A stretch of 64,000 nt of DNA from Actinomucor elegans (taxonomy: Eukaryota > Mucoromycota > Mucoromycetes > Mucorales > Mucoraceae), in NCBI GenBank assembly GCA_026027325.1, contig JAMSLZ010000004.1, positions 1,736,001 to 1,800,000 on the forward strand, written 5' to 3'. Under the pieces are notes generated by a model, which made no database searches, was not told the DNA's origin, and saw only the letters and a list, made by a program, of their open reading frames with translations. The position numbers and the translations under genes are program-made. Positions 58,891-64,000 of the stretch are shown here, in pieces (within the stretch, counting starts at the first letter, position 1; every line of letters begins with the position of its first letter).

Positions 58891-60085
58891 AATGAATGAA
58901 TTTCAAGCCCCCTCAATTTTAAAACATTGTTTTATGAAGCACGTAGATAACATTATTTGATCCTAGTTTATTAATAATGTAGGCTTAATACGTTTACAAG
59001 TATGAAATTGTATTTTTGAAGGATTTTATTGTATAAGCAATACTCGAGTTACGGCCGCATTTCCAAATCATCTAAAAATAGCCTTTTATCAAGGATAAGA
59101 AGAAACATTAGATAATATTTATTGGAGGTACTATTTAATTTTTTGTGGATTTTGTTCAAATTGCGTGCACATATTAACACCTTTAGGTATTAAAAAGTGG
59201 ATTGAAGCCTAAATCGAGTTTTGTTTTTAAAAGATTCTGAGAGAGCTTCAGTAGAGGAGGAGAAAGGGGAGATGTTATATAGTTGAATGTGTGTATGGTA
59301 AATACTTTTACTTCACTTTTATACGGTATTAAATGCATTGTAACGACACTATTCATAATGAAACTTTTTTGTTTCGTTTTAGGACATGCATTAATACATT
59401 CTTTGTATGCTTCCCACAAAATTAGGCCGATGAAACAATCGTAAGCATGGGATCATAATCCCTTTGTGCGCAAGAATAGTCATCGATTTTTACCAGCACA
59501 AAAGAAAGAATACAGCTTAAGCAATAGTCGTAATTTATCATCTATCAGATATAGTCATCAACATCACCGTACTAAATGTTGCTTCTTTAGTATTGAATAT
59601 TGAAACAGCCACCATATCAGCCCTGATAATGTGCGGAAGAAAACAAGTACAAATGTCCATCATCCTATGAAATGAAAGCTAAGCAGATAAAATATTCTAA
59701 ACTAATAAAAGAACTAGATGATGACTCTTTGGCATCGGATGCAAATAATCTTGTATTGCCTTACACGTGGGACGCGAGAAATATAAGAAATATAGTAAAT
59801 ATACTATATGAATTACTAACTGAAAGCCAAGACATTAACTATTTGTTGAAAAGATACCATTGTGTAATAACGCATCAAAACTCTGTATCAGAAATAACTG
59901 ATGTTTGATATAACACATATCCTGTTATAAGCAACTTTGCTGTATTCCACCTTCGTCCTACTTTATTGTTAGCTCAGTGATAAGGTGAACTCAATACAGC
60001 ATTATATATCCCGTTGAATTCATGGGTAAATGCGCCAAATTCCTCTTTTTTTTTTGGTCGGATTCGTATCAAATTTGCTATTTTA

Positions 60086-61018
60086 TTAAGTACGCGATAT
60101 ATAAAGAAGAAGTAAAATAATACAAGTAGAAATGACACCAGCCATAATCAAAGTATCGCGCTTTCTTCTTGTATTAATACGAGAGATTAGGTTATTAATA
60201 CCAGGAATACGATCTACAGAAAAACTTAGTATGTTTCAAACTGTTTTGTATATCAAATACTTTACTGATGATGCCTCCAACTCTTTGATTCACCCCATGC
60301 ATGATACGTCCCTGACGCGAAACTTCTTGTCTAGTAGCGTAAGCTTGTCTATTGAACTCTTATAAGCAACCAATGTCTTATATATACCCAGTACAACTTA
60401 CTCTAACACCATGTCTGTCATTCGATGTGAGCTTTCAATTCTATTACGCTCTGTTAAATAGTAATCTGCATTATCTCTATTATTGTTTCCTGAGTTAAAG
60501 GTTCGTATTTCGTCTTGCACTTGGTTCATTAGGTTGGCTTTATCTCTTGCTGTCTTGATATTACCCTTTACATACAGATTAGTTTGATGGTAATCGTCTA
60601 TCAAATATTCTTACTTTGACTCTGCGAAATTCTTTGGTATAATCGTATAGTATATCTTTATGTCGACTCAGTAGATGAATCATGGAAGGGCTCGTTGGTG
60701 TAGCGCTTGGTCTATCGATAAAGTCTCCCATACCAGTAATGACTAATTGTAACTAGATAATGTTAGAACTATTTCATTAGCACTATTATAATACATCTTT
60801 ACTTTTTTCAGCAGCTCATCTGTTTCTGCTTCTTGATTTGTATTGTCTAAACCAGTAGATTGTCCAATCTTTGTTAATGTAGCTAATTTATTTTCGATTT
60901 CACTTTCCAACGCCCTTGCTTCTTTTCGAAGTTGATCCCAGGAAGGTTGCGTAGATACTAGAGCGTTTTCATCATCTGATAACAATGGTTTCAGTGATGG
61001 AGATGGATTTCGTTGCAT
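60086..61018 (-). CDS. GOS1: Golgi Qb-SNARE GOS1 (GOSR1/GS28 family)
   Basis: Exons 60803-61018, 60615-60752, 60402-60565, 60266-60348 and 60086-60213, giving 242 residues. GOS1 is a SNARE for intra-Golgi and endosome-to-Golgi fusion with Sed5 and Ykt6. The N terminus contains the family block SWDQLRKEARALESEIENKL (helix a), then a helical Habc region with LLSRHKDILYDYTKEFRRVK. The SNARE helix starts at YYLTERNRIESSHRMTDMVL, has the zero-layer glutamine in LEQAYATRQEV, and ends in NLISRINTRRKRD followed by a C-terminal tail anchor (LIMAGVISTCIILLLLYI). The intron 1 acceptor is TCTAG at 60753. The short third intron (49 nt) is the smallest accepted here. The gene starts 114 bp downstream of the polyglutamine gene's stop, on the same strand. 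Confidence 0.93.
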
Positions 61019-61132
61019 TTATGATTTAAACAAGAAAGAAATGCGTTGCATATACTTTATTATTTCAAAATTTAAATATCAAGAATTTCTCGGTATTTTA
61101 TAGGTCAAGCCTATCGCTACTGTTGCTTCTCT

Positions 61133-62363
61133 TCAGCCACTGGCGCCGCTATTGGCGATGGCACTGTAGTAGGTGTTGTGGGTCGAGTAGTTAAAGCCAA
61201 CAAACGTCGATCGGTATATCCAGACTATGAAATTCTCGGTTAATACACGTTCAGAAATATTACTGGTGATATTTACGCTCAAAAGATCTTGTTCCCTTGG
61301 TACTCTCATTTGCAACATGGTATTATTCTTTAAGCTTTGGTTCAGAACTCTTCTCAAAGAATCATCTCCTACAAAAGAGATATATTTCAGTATAAAAGCG
61401 CTCGATGAATGTGAACATTCCATATACTTTACTGTTTAAAAGACATTTCCATAATCCATCAAACCCTTTATACTGCAATACCATACCAGAGATTGAATTA
61501 TCTTGAAAGGACAACTTTAACCAGGCTACAAGTGGTTCAATTGTCGCATCAGCTTAATAGAAACAAATATTAGTTTCAATTCAAGATGGTAACTTGATTA
61601 TTTCTACTTTACGAGATAACTGAAAGTAAAGTGTGCGTGTAAAACCCAAATGATTTACTTCGATAATAATACCGGTTATTGGTGGATTCGCCATAGCTGC
61701 CGTATTACTGCTTTCTTTCTGCTGATGCTGCTGCTGTTGCTGTTGTTGTTGTTGTTGTTGCTGTTGCTGTTGTTGATGTTGCTGCTGCTGCTGCTGCTTC
61801 TGTTGGGGACTATATTAAACAAAACTCATTAGTCAATACGGATCATTAGTATTTGGTTTCATTTACCTTAATGGCTCTGTACTATTCTCGTTATTGTTTG
61901 TTTGTGCATTGGCATTAGCTTGAGGAATCCAAGTCTGCGATGCTTCCTTTAAACCGGGAGAAGCTGGATTTTTTTCTTGCTGTTGTTGAGCTTGCGCTTG
62001 AACTTGTTGCTGCTGCCGCTGTTGCTGCTGCTGTGCTTGTTGCGCTTCAGCATGTGCTCGAGCTTGTGCTTGAGCTAGCGCTTGAGCCTGTGCCTGCGCC
62101 TGCGCTCGGGCTTGAGCTTGCTGTTGTGCTTGTAATTGCTGTTGCTGCAACTGCTGTTGTAGCTGTTGTTGTTGTTGTTGTGCTCGTAATCGTTGCTGCT
62201 CTTGTAGTAATTTCTGCTGCTTTTCTAGCTCCAATTGCTGTTGCTGTTGCATTTGCTGTTGTTGTTGGCTATTCACGAGTGAATTCATGCCTTCAACCAG
62301 CTTTCTAATCTCTGCCAAGTCTTGCGCTGCTGCTTCGTTTGCTCTGTCCATTCCAAAGCTCAT
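61133..62363 (-). CDS. Polyglutamine-rich protein of unknown function
   Basis: Exons 61867-62363, 61613-61809, 61433-61552 and 61133-61368, giving 349 residues. The N-terminal 30 residues are a charged helix (AAAQDLAEIRKLVEGMNSLV). Residues 32-145 are nearly all Gln/Ala, including alternating AQAQAQ, and a second Q-run encoded by mixed CAG/CAA lies in exon 2. The C-terminal 150 residues are ordinary globular sequence: GFTRTLYFQLS, AWLKLSFQD, GMVLQYKGFDGLWKCLL, DDSLRRVLNQ, TMLQMRVP. This spacing of strand, helix, strand, DDSL and strand resembles a PB1-type beta-grasp fold, but I cannot assign it firmly. Q-rich nuclear co-activators (Mediator-like) are one possibility. The last exon's final 30 residues are less certain. 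Confidence 0.7.
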
Positions 62364-63173
62364 AAACTATGTTTGTTTTTAACAAGAAGAAACAGCAATA
62401 GATAAAGGCAAATTAAAAAATGCCGGGATACAGAATTATTTTTTTCGCGAGGTATACCGTTTTCCATACATTTCTTTATAGTTTTGATCACATGTATTAG
62501 TAGCGAAAACACCTTTTCAAGCCATAGTTTATAATGAAAAGGTACTGTATGTAACTAATTGCATACTTGCATATTTTTTGGATTTTTTCCGCGTAAAAAA
62601 GCTGAACTTATGAACTAATAAAAACCAAAAAAATAAATATTGCCAGATTTTCATATATCCGCTCAACTTTGATAAATCGTTGTTTGACGCTTTCTTTACA
62701 CCATTGAATGCATTTTTTGTATGATCACACTTTTTTATTGTTAAAAAAGTTCCTGATATTTTTAATAAATTTTTAGACGCTTGTTTCTAACAAAGATCGC
62801 TCATAGTACCATACATAACTTATTCTTATTAAAAATGTATCTCGTCTTAGTATACCAACATAATATTTTTAAATAAGCATCTTCAGATTCATGCACACGT
62901 ATTCATTTTAAAAATAAAGAAATTCCCTAGCAACTGTACAAAGGTATCCATTTATCTTTAAAAGAATCCATTTTTTCAATTCATGCTTCTTGCATAGGTA
63001 TATAATAGGCTTTTTCCAAACACAGAAGAATTTGCTAATATTTGATTTGAAACATTTTATTACTTGAAATTTTCTGCATATCAGCAATGGTTATGCCTAC
63101 GTAATAATTAAAAACAAGTGCATTGGATTAATTTTCAGGATACTTATTGAACTGGGATCTAATCAAGACTCTA

Positions 63174-63258
63174 ACAGATGGAACTATTCCTTTTAACTAT
63201 GAATTACCTCGCAAACGCAATATGTGATAGAGGTCGACCCAGAAATCTACACGGATCA
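63174..63258 (+). repeat. Dispersed repeat family 1, weak copy
   Basis: AACAGATGGAACTATTCC, then ATATGTGATAGAGGTCGACC and AGAAATCTACACGGATCATC, in family order but more diverged. Confidence 0.35.
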
Positions 63259-63345
63259 TCTGGTAATGTCTTATAAAGTAGATATAAAACTTGACTATTT
63301 AACTAATGTAATATACGCATTGTGTTGTAATTAAACAAAAGCTTT

Positions 63346-63440
63346 GATAGATATATAGTTGCTCATTCTACACAAGGAATATGCACCATTAGTAGTATTC
63401 AACGCTAACAGAAATCAAAATCTATAGAATAGAGATCAAG
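63346..63440 (+). repeat. Dispersed repeat family 1 copy
   Basis: GATAGATATATAGTTGCTCA, TTCTACACAAGG, then ATTAGTAGTATTCAACGC, ACAGAAATC and TATAGAATAGAGATCAAG. Confidence 0.5.
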
Positions 63441-63519
63441 AAACGAATAAATACAAGAGAATCTCGTAAAACTTGCTGATAATTATACCACAGTTGAGCA
63501 TATAAGCGAAGCGGAGAGT

Positions 63520-63610
63520 TCAATAGATGCAGTGAATCGTTCATAGTACTGAGTCATTCGTCAAATGCAATATTGAATCGCGTTAGATGAGAGAGCGATT
63601 TATAGCTGAT
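63520..63610 (+). repeat. Dispersed repeat family 1 copy
   Basis: AATAGATGCAGTGAATCGTT, AGTCATTCGTCAAATGCAAT, ATTGAATCGCGTT and GAGAGAGCGATTTATAG. Confidence 0.5.
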
Positions 63611-63696
63611 TAGTTGATTTGCTTAAGGAAATGAATACAACTCCATTGTAATGGCTATGTGATCTATTAGTTATTGCGTTTCTGTCTAACAAAGGC

Positions 63697-63775
63697 ATTG
63701 TAAGTGTAATAGTCTATTTTGAACATGCTATAATAGTCATTAGATGCAATTTTAAACAGAGATTTAATGATGCAT
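63697..63775 (+). repeat. Dispersed repeat family 1 copy
   Basis: AATAGTCTATTTTGAACATG, AATAGTCATTAGATGCAATT, TTAAACAGAGATTTAATGA. Third member of a direct-orientation cluster about 90-180 bp apart. Confidence 0.55.
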
Positions 63776-64000
63776 TATAAATTATTTTTTTTTTTTGGTA
63801 ATTCAAGCTTTTATTAACTTAAAGCCACACATCGCAGATAGGGGTGACATGAACATGAAATATAAAGGTGTTTGGGATATAGGGATAATAGAAGAATGAT
63901 TCATTTGTATAAATTAAGAGCTACTACTCTAATTGGTGTTTGGCTAATAGAATAGAAATTTGCGATTGAATTTTCTTGGTATAATATTCTCACTCAGGAA

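Larger units (their letters stand above)
58277..60085. other. Spacer with family 1 repeats and one unassigned ORF
   Basis: No confident gene. An ATG-started open stretch of 78 codons at 59672-59908 (plus) has normal-looking composition (PYTWDARNIRNIVNILYELL) but no recognised family. It may be a fragment. A GC-rich GCCCGCGCGCCCGGGC palindrome sits near 58369-58384, in the TBC-gene promoter. Confidence 0.4.
62364..64000. other. Right-end spacer with family 1 repeat cluster
   Basis: The left part should be the promoter of the polyglutamine gene. The right 800 bp carries at least three repeat copies in direct orientation. No gene is recognised up to the window end. Confidence 0.5.

Noticed and set aside
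1..64000. CRISPR array, bacterial operons or plasmid origins
   Set aside because: The window is eukaryotic with spliced genes; repeats seen are diverged and irregularly spaced.

Overview
This window is nuclear DNA of a filamentous fungus, most likely an early-diverging one in Mucoromycota (Mucorales grade). The DNA is AT-rich and uses the standard code. Genes carry many short introns (about 50-80 nt, GTAAGT-like donors), and the coding islands are separated by AT-rich spacers full of homopolymer runs, decayed Tc1/mariner copies and diverged short repeats. Placement below phylum is inference. Gene models were built by hand, and exon joins were checked for reading-frame phase.

Layout from left to right. 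0-6 kb: relic coding sequence, an intronless Old Yellow Enzyme gene (minus) and a broken Tc1/mariner transposase. 6-16 kb: a compact island with an alpha-arrestin (minus), two tandem SAR1-type GTPase genes (plus; the second has altered nucleotide-binding motifs), an RNF121-type membrane RING ligase (minus) and the signal-recognition-particle subunit SRP68 (plus). 17-19.5 kb: ribosomal proteins eS8 and uL5. 19.5-27 kb: mostly non-coding, with one inverted-end element. 27-29 kb: a low-complexity protein with a nuclear localisation signal (plus) and a BAG-family co-chaperone (minus). 31-35.5 kb: a divergent 3-hydroxyisobutyryl-CoA hydrolase-like gene (plus), convergent with glutamine-dependent NAD+ synthetase (minus), then a second Tc1 relic. 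37-41 kb: a polyol (sorbitol/xylitol-type) dehydrogenase (minus) and an RRM RNA-binding protein (plus). 41-46 kb: repeat-rich spacer. 46-51 kb: a 1410-residue P5-type ATPase with a secretory signal and a cysteine-rich lumenal head. 54-58 kb: a HAL4/HAL5-like kinase (plus), convergent with a TBC Rab-GAP (minus). 60-62.4 kb: the Golgi SNARE GOS1 and a polyglutamine protein (both minus). The rest is repeat-bearing spacer.

Many genes serve the secretory pathway: COPII initiation (SAR1 pair), ER targeting (SRP68), ER/Golgi ubiquitylation (RNF121-like), Golgi fusion (GOS1), Rab control (TBC protein), endocytic adaptor (arrestin) and endomembrane transport (P5 ATPase). The features most worth following are the divergent tandem SAR1 paralogue, the unusual P5 ATPase, and two apparently undescribed dispersed repeat families. 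One family is about 60-100 bp with more than 15 degenerate copies. The other is a 0.7-0.9 kb inverted-end unit present at 20.3 and 42.2 kb.
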